DNA of 64,000 nt from Bhargavaea beijingensis (GTDB taxonomy: Bacteria > Bacillota > Bacilli > Bacillales_A > Planococcaceae), in contig NZ_FNAR01000004.1 in the NCBI RefSeq assembly GCF_900101985.1, forward strand, positions 62,001-126,000. The letters run 5' to 3'. Made by a program: the position numbers and the translations under genes. Below, one piece after another: positions 33,575 to 43,083 of the stretch. The number at the start of each line of letters is the position of its first letter. Positions within the stretch are counted from its first letter, which is position 1. The notes under the pieces are model-generated. The model searched no databases. It was not told where the DNA came from and worked only from the letters and a program-made list of their open reading frames with translations.

Positions 33575-34378
33575 TCACATGCAGAAGATATGCTGCCCGA
33601 TTTTTTTGATCTGCGGTCTTGACCAGATCCATTTGCTGGTTGCCGTGACCGGGTTAAAGTAGTAAATGGCGTTTTCTGTCGGATCCCAGCCATTGATGGC
33701 ATCGATGACCGCCTCTTTTGCTCGCTCATTCGGGGTAAGCCAGATCTGCCCGTCCGCAACTGCCGTGAAAGCAAGGGGCTGAAAGATTACACCGCTCACG
33801 GTGTTGGGGAAATCGGCATGTTCCAGCCGGTTCAGAATGACTGCAGCAACTGCGACCTGTCCCTCATACGGTTCTCCCCGTGCTTCCCCGTACACCGCAT
33901 TGGCCATCAGCTGGATATCCTGTTCACTGTAGCCCGGAGGAATATTGGCGGTCTGGCCTCCGCCGCCTCCACCTCCGCCGCCTTTAACTTGGGCGTTAAG
34001 CGGCGTACCTCCGTAATGGGTAAACGCCTTTCCGGCTGCGATATTGTTCATGACAAAGTCTTTGTGATACTTTGATACTGACACAAGTTTTTCTTTTGTC
34101 GCGGCTCCCGCCACACCATCAATCGGAAGTCCATAAGCCTGCTGGAAATTCCGAAGAGCCCAATACGTTCCATAACCGAATTTCCCATCAATCTTCCCAT
34201 CGTAAAACCCCGACCATTGAAGGCGTGCCTGCAGCTCGATGACGTCATCTCCAAATGATCCGCGTCCGATATTTTGCGCGGTGAACGCATCTTTGCCAGC
34301 CGGGACGGACAAAGCCATGACCAGAACCAGCACCGCCAGGACAGGTCTGCGCTTCCGGCGCGCCGATTTCATTTGCAC
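33575..34378 (-). CDS. sleB: Spore cortex-lytic enzyme SleB
   Basis: Lytic transglycosylase that depolymerises cortex peptidoglycan on germination. 267 residues. Signal peptide, then a PG_binding_1 domain (GSFGDDVIELQARLQWSGF), a linker of nine consecutive Gly, and the SleB catalytic domain (MANAVYGEARGEPYEGQVAV, with catalytic Glu). Start taken as GTG 34378, seven bases after AGGAGG; ATG 34372 is the alternative. Operon with ypeB; forespore SigG control is expected from the family but no promoter was recognised. Confidence 0.95.
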   Translation of the reverse strand: MQMKSARRKRRPVLAVLVLVMALSVPAGKDAFTAQNIGRGSFGDDVIELQARLQWSGFYDGKIDGKFGYGTYWALRNFQQAYGLPIDGVAGAATKEKLVSVSKYHKDFVMNNIAAGKAFTHYGGTPLNAQVKGGGGGGGGGQTANIPPGYSEQDIQLMANAVYGEARGEPYEGQVAVAAVILNRLEHADFPNTVSGVIFQPLAFTAVADGQIWLTPNERAKEAVIDAINGWDPTENAIYYFNPVTATSKWIWSRPQIKKIGQHIFCM

Positions 34379-34560
34379 ATGAATCCCTCCTGTAATTTCC
34401 ATCGCCCGACCCGGAGATGCCGGGGGGACTTTTGCATAGCGTGTGCAAAAACAGGCGGATTATAAACAGGAAAAGAACAAATAAAAAAGTTTGCTTGCCG
34501 AATATGGCTCCTGTTTTTTTTCAGTAGACAGTCCTTCTCATTGTTGCCCGAAAAAGCACG
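34379..34560. other. Upstream region of sleB
   Basis: Short gene-free gap. On the minus strand it holds TTTTGCA-N7-TGCAAAA (34430-34450) and a TATAAT (34459-34464). The inverted repeat could be an operator or hairpin. No clear SigG-type pair found. Confidence 0.4.
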
Positions 34561-34584
34561 AAAAAACCCGGCGTCGGCCGGGTT
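34561..34584 (-). terminator. Terminator of prsW
   Basis: AACCCGGC / GCCGGGTT stem overlapping the prsW stop codon, followed by six T on the minus strand. Confidence 0.85.
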
Positions 34585-35263
34585 ATCGCGCAGTGCGCTG
34601 GTTTTTGATATATTGGTCAACGCTCAGTAGGTGCGCCCGCTTGACGTTTTTAAGGGCGAACCACCAGAGGAAGAGCATGAACGGAATCAACAGATACATC
34701 CGGATGCTTCCTGCCATCACGAAGGCATTATAGACGAAATGAAGCGCGAATGCGGTAAAGAAGGAAAGAAACAGCATCGGCTTTGTGCCTGAATCTTCTA
34801 CGAACTTGGCGCGTCCCAGATAATAGCCCATGACAACACCGAACAGCGCGTGGCTGGATACGGGCAACAGCGCGCGGATCAAAGCCTCATCCATCCCGAA
34901 CGTCAGGAGGAAAAGGATATTCTCGACGGTCGCAAAACCGAGCGAGACAGTTGCGCCGAATAATATTCCATCATACGGGTCTTCAAAGTCCACATGACCG
35001 TAAACAACGATCAGGAGGATCAGCCACTTGAAAAACTCTTCGAGCCCGCTTGTGAACAGGACGTCACTTACAAATACGGAAGCAAACACCCCTTCCTCCT
35101 CAAACACATATTGGACGAAGAGGATCGGAAATGTCAGCAGCATTCCATAAATATAGGTATGAAGCAGGCTTCGCGAAGGTTCTTTATGAATCTGCTTACG
35201 CAGGTAAAAGTAACTGAACAGCGCGAGACCCGGGGCGATCGCCACCGTCAGCAACATAAACAT
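34583..35263 (-). CDS. prsW: Intramembrane protease PrsW
   Basis: Polytopic membrane protease (226 residues) that in B. subtilis makes the first cut in anti-sigma factor RsiW. The signatures EEFFKWLI, GFATVENILFL and HALFGVVMGYYLG carry the catalytic Glu and His residues. Start at the ATG 35263 behind GGAGGGGGA. Order sleB-prsW-ypdA is conserved, with an asparaginase inserted on the opposite strand. Confidence 0.94.
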   Translation of the reverse strand: MFMLLTVAIAPGLALFSYFYLRKQIHKEPSRSLLHTYIYGMLLTFPILFVQYVFEEEGVFASVFVSDVLFTSGLEEFFKWLILLIVVYGHVDFEDPYDGILFGATVSLGFATVENILFLLTFGMDEALIRALLPVSSHALFGVVMGYYLGRAKFVEDSGTKPMLFLSFFTAFALHFVYNAFVMAGSIRMYLLIPFMLFLWWFALKNVKRAHLLSVDQYIKNQRTAR

Positions 35264-35338
35264 GGGCGTCTCCCCCTCCTTGCGAACTACTTCCATCATC
35301 CTATTTTAACATGTAAGAATCTACCGGGAGGTACCAAT

Positions 35339-36313
35339 ATGACAAAAACCTTGATTCTGGTCCATACGGGCGGCACAATTTCAATGACCACAGATGAACG
35401 CGGAGCCGTCACGCCGGGGCTGAATAACCCTCTCCTTGGCCAAATTCATAAACTTGGACTCGCAGACGAAATCATCGAGATCGAGGCCTTTAACTTTCCA
35501 TCTCCGCATATCACTCCCGGCCATATGCTCGAACTGAAAAAGCTGATTGTCCGCTCACTTGCAGACCAACCCGCGGACGGGGTCGTGATCACCCACGGTA
35601 CCGACACGCTGGAAGAGACGGCCTACTTCCTGGACCTTACATTGAATCTGGAGATTCCTGTCGTCCTGACGGGTGCCATGAGAAGTGCGGATGAAATCGG
35701 CTCGGACGGCGTCCATAATGTCCTGTCCGCCATCCGGGTCGCCTCTGATGAGGACTCGCGGGGCAAGGGGGTACTCGTCGTACTGAACGACGAAATCCAT
35801 ACGGCCCAGAATGTCACGAAGACCCACACTTCAAATGTCTCGACATTTCAAAGTCCCCAGTACGGACCGATCGGCCTGGTGACAAACGGCCATATTCACT
35901 ACCACCATGCTCCTCTTCTGCGCGCCCGCTTTCATGTTGACGAGCTTTGCGGGCGGGTGGCGCTCCTGAAAGTGTATGCCGGAATGGATTCGGAATTCCT
36001 CTTTCATGCGGCGGATGCCGGCTATGAGGGAATCGTTCTCGAAGGGCTCGGCCAGGGCAATGTCCCCCCTTCACTCATGCCGGGAATCCGCAGGCTGCTT
36101 GAGGACGAGATCCCTGTCGTACTGGTGTCGCGCTGTTTTAACGGCATTGCGCAGCCGGTGTACGGCTACGAGGGCGGAGGACGAATGCTTCACGAGGAAG
36201 GTGTCATCTTCGCTCACGGGCTCAGCGGGCAAAAAGCCAGGATCCAGCTGCTTCTTGCCCTGTCGGCAGGCATCCACCCTGGTCAGATTGCGCAGTCTTT
36301 CAAGGGGCATTGA
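35339..36313 (+). CDS. Type I L-asparaginase
   Basis: Hydrolyses L-asparagine to aspartate and ammonia, cytoplasmic. 324 residues; catalytic Thr boxes HTGGTISM near the N-terminus and THGTDTLEETAYFL around residue 85, plus VVLTGAMRS. ATG at 35339 with GGGAGGT; the frame is open far upstream but that is the shadow of prsW. Plus-strand gene between prsW and ypdA. Could be named ansA, but paralogs exist in Bacillales, so I leave the symbol out. Confidence 0.94.
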   Translation: MTKTLILVHTGGTISMTTDERGAVTPGLNNPLLGQIHKLGLADEIIEIEAFNFPSPHITPGHMLELKKLIVRSLADQPADGVVITHGTDTLEETAYFLDLTLNLEIPVVLTGAMRSADEIGSDGVHNVLSAIRVASDEDSRGKGVLVVLNDEIHTAQNVTKTHTSNVSTFQSPQYGPIGLVTNGHIHYHHAPLLRARFHVDELCGRVALLKVYAGMDSEFLFHAADAGYEGIVLEGLGQGNVPPSLMPGIRRLLEDEIPVVLVSRCFNGIAQPVYGYEGGGRMLHEEGVIFAHGLSGQKARIQLLLALSAGIHPGQIAQSFKGH

Positions 36314-36383
36314 GCCCCTATATCTAATTACCAATGGAACAAGGAAGTTAACATAATAAAAATATTTATAATTAGCATGATAA

Positions 36384-36424
36384 AAGCCGGATCTGCAAAA
36401 GAAATCCTCTGCAGGTCCGGCTTT
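36384..36424. terminator. Bidirectional terminator between asparaginase and ypdA
   Basis: Stem AAGCCGGATCTGC / GCAGGTCCGGCTT (one mismatch) with T-rich tails on both sides, serving the convergent genes. Confidence 0.82.
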
Positions 36425-36425
36425 G

Positions 36426-37397
36426 TTATTTCACATATTCGATTGCTTTCCTGGCGAGAAGCCCGCCATGAAAACGCCCGTTCTCGATGAAAATTTCATT
36501 GGCGTTGTTGCCCGCCGCGATGACACCGGCAATAAACAAGCCGGGAACCGCTGTTTCCATCGTTTCCGGATCGTACTTCGGACGCCCGGTTTCATCGTCA
36601 ACCCCGATTCCCATTTTGCGCAGGAATGTATGGTCCGGATGATAACCGGTCATTGCAAACACGAAATCATTGGGCACGGAACTGAGGTTCCCCTTCAGAT
36701 CCTCCAGTTCAACCGCTTCTTCCGAAATGCGGACAGGAACTGTGCCAAACCGCATGTCGACCGCCCCATTCCGGACAAGGGCATCAAATTCCGGCAGCAC
36801 CCATGGCTTGACGCTCGGGGAGTACTCCTTGCCGCGGTAGGATACCGTGACCCGGGCACCGGCTTTGTTCAACTCGATGGCGGCATCCACTGCCGAGTTC
36901 TTCCCGCCGATCACCAGCACATCCGTATCGAAAAACGGATGCGCTTCCTTGAAATAGTGGAAGACCTTCGGGAGGTTCTCTCCGGGAATCCCCAAGTAGT
37001 TCGGATTGTCATAATATCCCGTCGCGACGACCGCAACAGACGTACGGTAATGCCCCTTATCCGTTTTGATGACAAAACCGCCGTCATCTTTTTCGACACT
37101 TTCGACCCGCTCAAACCGATGAACCCGGAGCTGCTTTCTCCGAACGACTTCCCGGTAATAGACAAGCGCCTCATTCCGCTTCGGCTTCAGCCGCTCAGTA
37201 ATAAACGGGATATCGCCGACTGACAGTTTTTCACTTGAGCTGAAAAATGTCTGATGGGTCGGATAGTTATAAATGGTATTGACAACGTTGCCCTTTTCGA
37301 TGATGAGCGGGCGGATGCCTTCGTCCTGCAATGCGATGGCTGCAGCAATTCCGCATGGCCCTCCTCCGATAATGACGGCTTCTTCCTGCTGTATCAT
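36426..37397 (-). CDS. ypdA: Bacillithiol disulfide reductase YpdA
   Basis: FAD/NADPH oxidoreductase that regenerates bacillithiol from its disulfide. 323 residues; FAD loop IIGGGPCGIAAA with the single conserved Cys, NADPH loop VIGGKNSAVDAAIEL, and ATGYYDNPNYLGIPGE. Its presence fits the bacillithiol gene bshA at the left end. Confidence 0.95.
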   Translation of the reverse strand: MIQQEEAVIIGGGPCGIAAAIALQDEGIRPLIIEKGNVVNTIYNYPTHQTFFSSSEKLSVGDIPFITERLKPKRNEALVYYREVVRRKQLRVHRFERVESVEKDDGGFVIKTDKGHYRTSVAVVATGYYDNPNYLGIPGENLPKVFHYFKEAHPFFDTDVLVIGGKNSAVDAAIELNKAGARVTVSYRGKEYSPSVKPWVLPEFDALVRNGAVDMRFGTVPVRISEEAVELEDLKGNLSSVPNDFVFAMTGYHPDHTFLRKMGIGVDDETGRPKYDPETMETAVPGLFIAGVIAAGNNANEIFIENGRFHGGLLARKAIEYVK

Positions 37398-37417
37398 ATC
37401 TACAACTCTCCATTACT

Positions 37418-38185
37418 TTACTTCTTTTTAGCCCTTAACCTGATTATGTGGCTTTCAGCCGGGGCTCCGAGCCTGAGCGGCACGAGAGAGGTCCCGTAGC
37501 CGTTGCTCACGAGTTCCACTTTTCCATTATCCGACCGGAAGCGGCCCTTTTCAAGCATCCCGAACCGTCCCAGCCGAATCTGGCCGCCATGGGTGTGACC
37601 TGCCATCCGCACTTCCGGATCTTTTTGGCCGAGCATTTCAAATACACTTGGCGAATGCGAGATGAAAATGACCGCATCCCCGCGCCTGACATTCCGGAAA
37701 GCTTGATCGACATCGACATTGAAAGACGATGTGTCGTCCGTGCCGACAAGCACCCAGCGTACCGGACCCGCCATCAGCACTGCTGACTCATTGTCAAGCA
37801 CAGTCCCGCCTGCATCGGAGATGGCTGAACGGATCAGGGCTTCCCCGACTTCCCGGTCGTTGTTCCCCCATACATAGTAAAGCGGGCCAAGTGCGGCAAG
37901 CCGCATGATGTTCCTGCGGATGCGGGATTCCGGAACCCCGCGTTCCGCGAGGTCCCCGCCGATGATTACTGCGTCGAATGGACCGCCTGCCTTCCGGATC
38001 AGCTCCCTGGATACACGCCTGCGATGAATATCCGATATGAAGAAAATGTCAGGACCGCTCCCGTCCTGTTCAGCACAAATGGCGGCCTCATGCTCCCTGA
38101 GCATAGCCAACTTGGCGTTTGCATACATCATGGCCAGTCCGGCGCCTGCGGCCGCCAACACAGCAGCAACTGTTCTCAATTCCAT
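37418..38185 (-). CDS. ypbG: Metallophosphoesterase YpbG
   Basis: Calcineurin-like phosphoesterase, 255 residues from the ATG at 38185 behind AGGGG. An N-terminal hydrophobic anchor is followed by metal motifs ISDIHRR, GGDLAERG, WGNNDRE, ISHSPS and HTHGGQ. Substrate unknown; related YkuE-type proteins are membrane-bound. Placed after ypdA. Confidence 0.92.
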   Translation of the reverse strand: MELRTVAAVLAAAGAGLAMMYANAKLAMLREHEAAICAEQDGSGPDIFFISDIHRRRVSRELIRKAGGPFDAVIIGGDLAERGVPESRIRRNIMRLAALGPLYYVWGNNDREVGEALIRSAISDAGGTVLDNESAVLMAGPVRWVLVGTDDTSSFNVDVDQAFRNVRRGDAVIFISHSPSVFEMLGQKDPEVRMAGHTHGGQIRLGRFGMLEKGRFRSDNGKVELVSNGYGTSLVPLRLGAPAESHIIRLRAKKK

Positions 38186-38304
38186 TGCATCAACCCCTGT
38201 ATTCGGGTATTGGACCCTCTCTTCATAAGACGCGCACTCTGACCCAAAGTATGCATACAAGTTGAACGCGCCTCATGAAAAACGGGATCCATGAAGGATT
38301 TCCC

Positions 38305-38355
38305 GGAAAAAGCAAACGGCAGCAGCTCGGGTCGCTCACCGCAGGCCGCTGCCGT
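38305..38355 (-). terminator. Terminator of the CBS-domain gene
   Basis: ACGGCAGC (38316-38323) pairs with GCTGCCGT (38348-38355); minus-strand tail TTTGCTTTTT. Confidence 0.65.
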
Positions 38356-38373
38356 CGCTATGAAATTAGATGC

Positions 38374-39006
38374 TCAGTCTTCCTCGTGGATGTGGAGCAC
38401 TCGGAAACCGCTTTTCTCAAGCTGCTTCAGGAACTGCTCCTTGTTTTCGCTCTGTTCAATCTTGAGAACAATGCGCCTGATGAGTTTATCGGTCTCATCA
38501 AATGTGACCAGGGAAATGACGGACTCGTGATGCTTGTTGAGCAGTTCCCCGAGACGGGCAATCTGTCCTTCCGTCTCCACAGAAGTGAATGTAATGCGGA
38601 CCCCTTCCCGATTCATCCCGAACGCGCTCTTTACCTGGTTGACAATGTCCGGTCGCGTGACGATCCCAAGGAACTTCCGGTCTTCGGTGACAGCAATAAT
38701 CGGGAAGTCACTGATTTCCACGAATGACTTCTCGAAAACGTCATTGATCGTGAGTGTGATGTCCTTCCGGATGATGATGTCAGTCAGAGGGGTTTCGGAA
38801 AGGTAGGATTGCCGGTCCTTGCCGGAATGGAAATAGGATTCGTACGTCAGATACTGGTTGATGATTCCTTTGTACTCATCGCCATCCAATACCGGAAGCG
38901 CATCAATATCCTCTCGCCGGAGCAGTTCAAGCACGTTCTCAAGCGGCTCATCAATCTGGACGGTTACACATTTCTCTTTTGGAATCATGACACTTCGTAC
39001 AAACAT
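38374..39006 (-). CDS. CBS-pair protein with C-terminal ACT-like domain (AcuB-like)
   Basis: 210 residues. Two CBS motifs (residues about 1-60 and 70-128: EDIDALPVLDGDEYKGIINQ, VEISDFPIIAVTEDRKFLGI) then a C-terminal ACT-like fold (GVRITFTSVETEGQIARLGE). CBS pairs bind adenine nucleotides. Domain order resembles AcuB, but membership is uncertain and the gene is not beside acuA/acuC. Confidence 0.82.
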   Translation of the reverse strand: MFVRSVMIPKEKCVTVQIDEPLENVLELLRREDIDALPVLDGDEYKGIINQYLTYESYFHSGKDRQSYLSETPLTDIIIRKDITLTINDVFEKSFVEISDFPIIAVTEDRKFLGIVTRPDIVNQVKSAFGMNREGVRITFTSVETEGQIARLGELLNKHHESVISLVTFDETDKLIRRIVLKIEQSENKEQFLKQLEKSGFRVLHIHEED

Positions 39007-39090
39007 GGTCCCACCTCATCCTTTAGGTTTCTGTTACCTGCATATCCTTATTCGGCAGGAGAATCAGCCATTCCTTTCGATTACGAGTGG

Positions 39091-39912
39091 TCATGGGATG
39101 ACCAGGGTCTGTCCAACGGAAATTTCATTGGAAGAAAGCCCATTTGCCCGCTTGATCTTTTCTACCCCGTCACCCGAGCCATAGTAATTCACCGAGATGC
39201 GGTAAAGTGTCTCTCCGGGCTGTACAGTGTGGGAACCGCGATTGGCCTGCTGCTTTTCTTTTTCCTTTTCTTGTTCCTTTCGTTGCTTTTCAAGGCGTTG
39301 CTGCTCTTCACGCTTTTTCTGTTCAGCGATCCGGGCCTGTTCTTCTTTGCGTTTCTGCTCCTCGATCCGCTGCTGCTCTTCCAGGCGCTTTTGTTCTTCA
39401 AGCTTTTTCTGTTCTTCGAGTTTTTTCTGCTCGTCCAGCTTTTTCTGCTCTTCTAATTTGTTTTCTTCTTCCTTGCGTTTCTGCTCTTCTTGGCGTTGCT
39501 TTTCCGCCTGTTCTTCTGCTTTCTTCTCATCATCGTCATCTTTGGAAGCGGCCCCGCCTTCAGACGGCGGCTCGGCCTTTTCTCCGGCGATGGATGTATC
39601 GATTCCAAGATTTTGCTCGAGCTCGGCCGCATTGCTGCTTTCCATCGGATCGTAAAATTTATAAACATAGATAAATAGGGAGATCGGAATCAACATGAAC
39701 AAAATCAGCAACGTGTTGATCAACGTGCTTCCCTTTGTTCGTTTCTTTTTTCCGGATGCTTTTCCGGCTTTCTGTTTTTTCTTGGCTGACGGTTCTTTTC
39801 GGCCGAACAGCTCAGCTCTGGTCATCGGCTTGTCCGCAGAATCTTTGTCATCGGTCACCGCAATTTCCTTGCGGTGCTGCTCGAACTTCTGCCTGAAGTC
39901 ATCATTCGTCAT
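39091..39912 (-). CDS. ypbE: LysM-domain membrane protein YpbE
   Basis: 273 residues from the ATG at 39912 with GGAGGG nine bases upstream. Cytoplasmic basic N-terminus, one transmembrane helix ([20 protein letters not shown], about 64-85), a roughly 90-residue Lys/Glu/Gln segment built from six-residue KKLEEQ repeats, and a C-terminal LysM ([17 protein letters not shown]) that should bind peptidoglycan. The repeat segment probably forms a long single helix spacer outside the membrane. Confidence 0.92.
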   Translation of the reverse strand: MTNDDFRQKFEQHRKEIAVTDDKDSADKPMTRAELFGRKEPSAKKKQKAGKASGKKKRTKGSTLINTLLILFMLIPISLFIYVYKFYDPMESSNAAELEQNLGIDTSIAGEKAEPPSEGGAASKDDDDEKKAEEQAEKQRQEEQKRKEEENKLEEQKKLDEQKKLEEQKKLEEQKRLEEQQRIEEQKRKEEQARIAEQKKREEQQRLEKQRKEQEKEKEKQQANRGSHTVQPGETLYRISVNYYGSGDGVEKIKRANGLSSNEISVGQTLVIP

Positions 39913-39977
39913 GGCCGTCACCCTCCAGTAAAAGGTACGTAAATATATTATGACGAATGATGTAGGAAAAGTAAATG

Positions 39978-41450
39978 TTATTCCTCTGCCGAAACTCCGA
40001 ACAAACTGTTGATCCGCTCTCTCCAGCCTTGGAGGCCGGCAGTGTTTCTTGCGGTTGTCCTCACGGTTAGAATTTGAGCGGGATCAAGTCCGCATTCCGA
40101 ACAGCAATGGGCCGGCCGAAACGTCGGCGAGTATCCGAACAGGCCGAGCGCCCTGGAACGGATACACCCGGCGCCTTCCGCAAATTGCACCATCGATTGA
40201 ATTTCTTCCCTCTTCGCTTTGGCAAGTCTATCCATTTGGATTGCAGCCTGTGCTGTACCGAGTCTGTCCAGCCAATAAGAAATGACCCGGAGCGCAGTTT
40301 CAGAAAGGCCCGCGAGCTCTCCCGCTTCTCTAATGTCCATGCCTTCTGCTAAACACTTTCCGATAAAGTGAACGGTTTCCGGCTCCGGCAGATCATCTGT
40401 GGCGATAAATGCCGCTGTATCGGCGTCACCTTCCGAATAGAGCAGGGTGGACAGTGATTGTCCTCCGTCCCTTCCCGCTCTGCCGATCTCCTGGATATAC
40501 TGGGCTGCCGATGATGGCAGATGGTCATGGATGATCCATCGGATATCAGGCTTGTTGATGCCCATTCCGAAGGCATTGGTTGCACAGATCCATTCAAGCT
40601 CCCCATTCAGGAACTGTTGCTGGACCAGGATCCGGTCTTCCCCTTCCATCCCCGCATGAAAGGCCGCTGCATGAATTTCCCTGTTCCTCAGGTGACCCGC
40701 AAGTTCTTCGGCCCGCTTTCTCGATTGCACATAGATGATGCCCGGCCCCTGCCACCGCAATAGGTTTTTGAGAATCCATTCCGTTTTTTCCTCCCGGCCG
40801 GCAAGTCGGACAAGTTCCATCGCGATATTGGGCCGGTCAGGCGTATGGATGAACAGCTCCGGCTGCCGCATCAGCAAATAGTCGGCAATATCCCGGATCG
40901 CCTTTTCCGAGGCGGTCGCCGTCAGTGCGAGGACAGGCGGCCTGTCCTCCAAAGCAGCAAGCCATTCCCTCATTCTGAGATAGTCCGGCCTGAAGTCGAA
41001 TCCCCACTGGGAGATGCAGTGCGCTTCATCTGCCACGATATAAGCAATCCGGAGCTGCTTGAGCCGTTTTGAAATATGGGGTTGTACAAGCATTTCGGGT
41101 GATGTGAACAGAAAACGGTACCGACCGAGATTGGCCAGCACTTCTGCCCTTTCCTTTGGGGCGAGAAAAGAATTCAAAGCCGCGACCCGCTTCTCGCCCT
41201 TCATTTTCAGCTGGGCGACCTGGTCTTCCATCAGCGACAAAAGCGGCGAGACGATCAATACCGTGCCCCCGAGTGCATGGACCGGGAGCTGATAGCACAA
41301 TGACTTGCCCGCCCCTGTCGGCAAGACGGCAATCGTGTCACGGCCCTGGATCACCGAGCGGATGACCTCTTCCTGGCCACGGCGGAATTCATCAAATCCT
41401 GTGACCCTTTTCAGCAGGCTTCCCAGGTTTTCCGTGATCGTCGTATCCAT
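39978..41450 (-). CDS. recS: RecQ-family ATP-dependent DNA helicase (RecS-type)
   Basis: 490 residues, close to the short RecS paralog rather than full RecQ with HRDC. Motifs: Walker [19 protein letters not shown] box [19 protein letters not shown], and [13 protein letters not shown]-terminal part has Cys pairs for a RecQ zinc site (CSECGLD). Starts inside the 3' end of ypbB (59-base overlap) with its own AAAGGAGG. Unwinds DNA 3'-5' in recombination or repair. Confidence 0.93.
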   Translation of the reverse strand: MDTTITENLGSLLKRVTGFDEFRRGQEEVIRSVIQGRDTIAVLPTGAGKSLCYQLPVHALGGTVLIVSPLLSLMEDQVAQLKMKGEKRVAALNSFLAPKERAEVLANLGRYRFLFTSPEMLVQPHISKRLKQLRIAYIVADEAHCISQWGFDFRPDYLRMREWLAALEDRPPVLALTATASEKAIRDIADYLLMRQPELFIHTPDRPNIAMELVRLAGREEKTEWILKNLLRWQGPGIIYVQSRKRAEELAGHLRNREIHAAAFHAGMEGEDRILVQQQFLNGELEWICATNAFGMGINKPDIRWIIHDHLPSSAAQYIQEIGRAGRDGGQSLSTLLYSEGDADTAAFIATDDLPEPETVHFIGKCLAEGMDIREAGELAGLSETALRVISYWLDRLGTAQAAIQMDRLAKAKREEIQSMVQFAEGAGCIRSRALGLFGYSPTFRPAHCCSECGLDPAQILTVRTTARNTAGLQGWRERINSLFGVSAEE

Positions 41451-42483
41451 CTGCCCCTTCCTCCTTTCCTATCCTTGCCAGGATCAGCCTCAGCTGGAAA
41501 TAGGCGAGTCCGGGAAACGCCTTTTTCAAAACGCTCAGCTTGCGCGTGGCCAGCCGGGCGGCTTGATCCCTGACAGCTTTGACGTCCTCCGGTGCCGCAA
41601 AATCCCGGATCGGAAATGCCGGATCATTAATCGCGATTTCGACAAAATGATCCTCAATCGTGCTCATTTTCAGGTTCCGCTGTTTCGCAATATCATCCAT
41701 CCCCAACCCGGCACGGTACATTTCTGCCGTTTTCTTCGCCGAACCGGTCAGCGGACTTTCGGCCTTCACTCCTTTGGCCAGGGCGGCAAGGATCGGAGTC
41801 GGCCGTTTCGCCAGGCTATCCAGCCAAATATGAAGGGTTTCCACCCATTCCACTTTCAGGTCCATTTCGGATATGCCCGTCACCTCGGAAAGCTGATACC
41901 AGGTCATGCCGGACATGCCCTTTCCCGTAAGACGGGCCGCAAAACGGGATAGACGGTCATCTTCCATGCCGGCGGCTTCCAGACTGCTCCGCATCTCCCA
42001 AGCAAGATCTCCTGGCTTCTTCCCTTTAAGAACAGTTGAAAAAAGACGTTTCACATCCCGCTGGACGACCGGATCGGCGGTAACCGGCATAAACGACTTG
42101 TCCCCTGCGGAAAGATGGGACACCGTTTGTACTGCAAGGGCAAGCCGTGCAAAAAACAGCCGCTCCATGCCCCGGTAGCTCCAACCGTTCAGCCGGACCG
42201 GCCCTTGCGAAGCTGCCCTCGTTTTGCCGGAAGCGGACAAAAAGACAGTCCCGTCTTCCTTTTCGGCGATCAGACCGGCTGCCAGCAGCCTCCGGTAGGC
42301 CAGATCAAAATCATTTGCATGCAAAGAAGGCAGCATCCCGAAAAACGGATGCAGCCTGTAATACTCCGTATCCTGAAGCGTCTGGCCCGACCGCTTTCCT
42401 TTCATGAGGTGGAAGGCAGCATGCTTGTACCGCTCACCGTCGATCCGGCTGATGATGTTCAATAAAATGTCATCGAAGCTCAT
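41392..42483 (-). CDS. ypbB: Helix-turn-helix domain protein YpbB
   Basis: 363 residues from the ATG at 42483 behind GGAGG. Mostly helical; the C-terminal region (GLGMDDIAKQRNLKMSTIED) has a helix-turn-helix of the type seen at the end of RecQ-like helicases. The pairing with recS, and their overlap, suggest the two form a helicase with a separate recognition subunit. That interaction is inference. Confidence 0.85.
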   Translation of the reverse strand: MSFDDILLNIISRIDGERYKHAAFHLMKGKRSGQTLQDTEYYRLHPFFGMLPSLHANDFDLAYRRLLAAGLIAEKEDGTVFLSASGKTRAASQGPVRLNGWSYRGMERLFFARLALAVQTVSHLSAGDKSFMPVTADPVVQRDVKRLFSTVLKGKKPGDLAWEMRSSLEAAGMEDDRLSRFAARLTGKGMSGMTWYQLSEVTGISEMDLKVEWVETLHIWLDSLAKRPTPILAALAKGVKAESPLTGSAKKTAEMYRAGLGMDDIAKQRNLKMSTIEDHFVEIAINDPAFPIRDFAAPEDVKAVRDQAARLATRKLSVLKKAFPGLAYFQLRLILARIGKEEGADGYDDHGKPGKPAEKGHRI

Positions 42484-42496
42484 GGCACGCCTCCAC

Positions 42497-42514
42497 ATGA
42501 TAAAGTGTTATCAT
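42497..42514. promoter_or_regulatory. Palindrome between divergent ypbB and fer
   Basis: Perfect 7-bp inverted repeat ATGATAA-AGTG-TTATCAT. It resembles metalloregulator boxes of TGATAA type but the spacing does not match the Fur 7-1-7 rule, so no regulator is assigned. Confidence 0.4.
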
Positions 42515-42569
42515 TAGAACTGAAACAACATCGGTTCTGCCAAATACAGGACACGAGATTCATTTTTAA

Positions 42570-42836
<267 letters not shown>

Positions 42837-42843
42837 TCTTCCG

Positions 42844-42896
42844 AACTGCAGACGAAGCGAGTGAAACGCTCCTTTGGCTGCAGTTTTTATTTTTTG
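42844..42896 (+). terminator. Terminator of fer
   Basis: Stem AACTGCAG / CTGCAGTT (42844-42851, 42878-42885) with an inner AGCG/CGCT hairpin, then a T-rich run TTTTATTTTTT. Confidence 0.8.
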
Positions 42897-42924
42897 CAAC
42901 TCTCCCTGGGCGTTCTTCACGGGT

Positions 42925-42997
42925 GAACTTCTTGGATTCGTACGCGAACTGTGAAGGCACCCCGATTTTCGCAAGCGAACTTCTTGGATTCGTACGC
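42925..42997. repeat. 21-bp exact direct repeat with palindromic flanks
   Basis: Two identical 21-bp copies start at 42925 and 42977 (beginning GAACTTCTTGGATTCG and ending TACGC), 52 bp apart. On the minus strand each is linked to TTCGC-N2-GCGAA-like palindromes (TTCGCGTACGAA and TTCGCTTGCGAA). Looks like a REP-type intergenic element. No other copy seen in this window. Confidence 0.75.
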
Positions 42998-43083
42998 AAC
43001 CCCTCCATCCCGTCACGGCAAAAAGGGACCGACCCGGCGGTTCCCGGATCGGTCCCTGGATAGGTTTGATTGATGCCTGGGGA

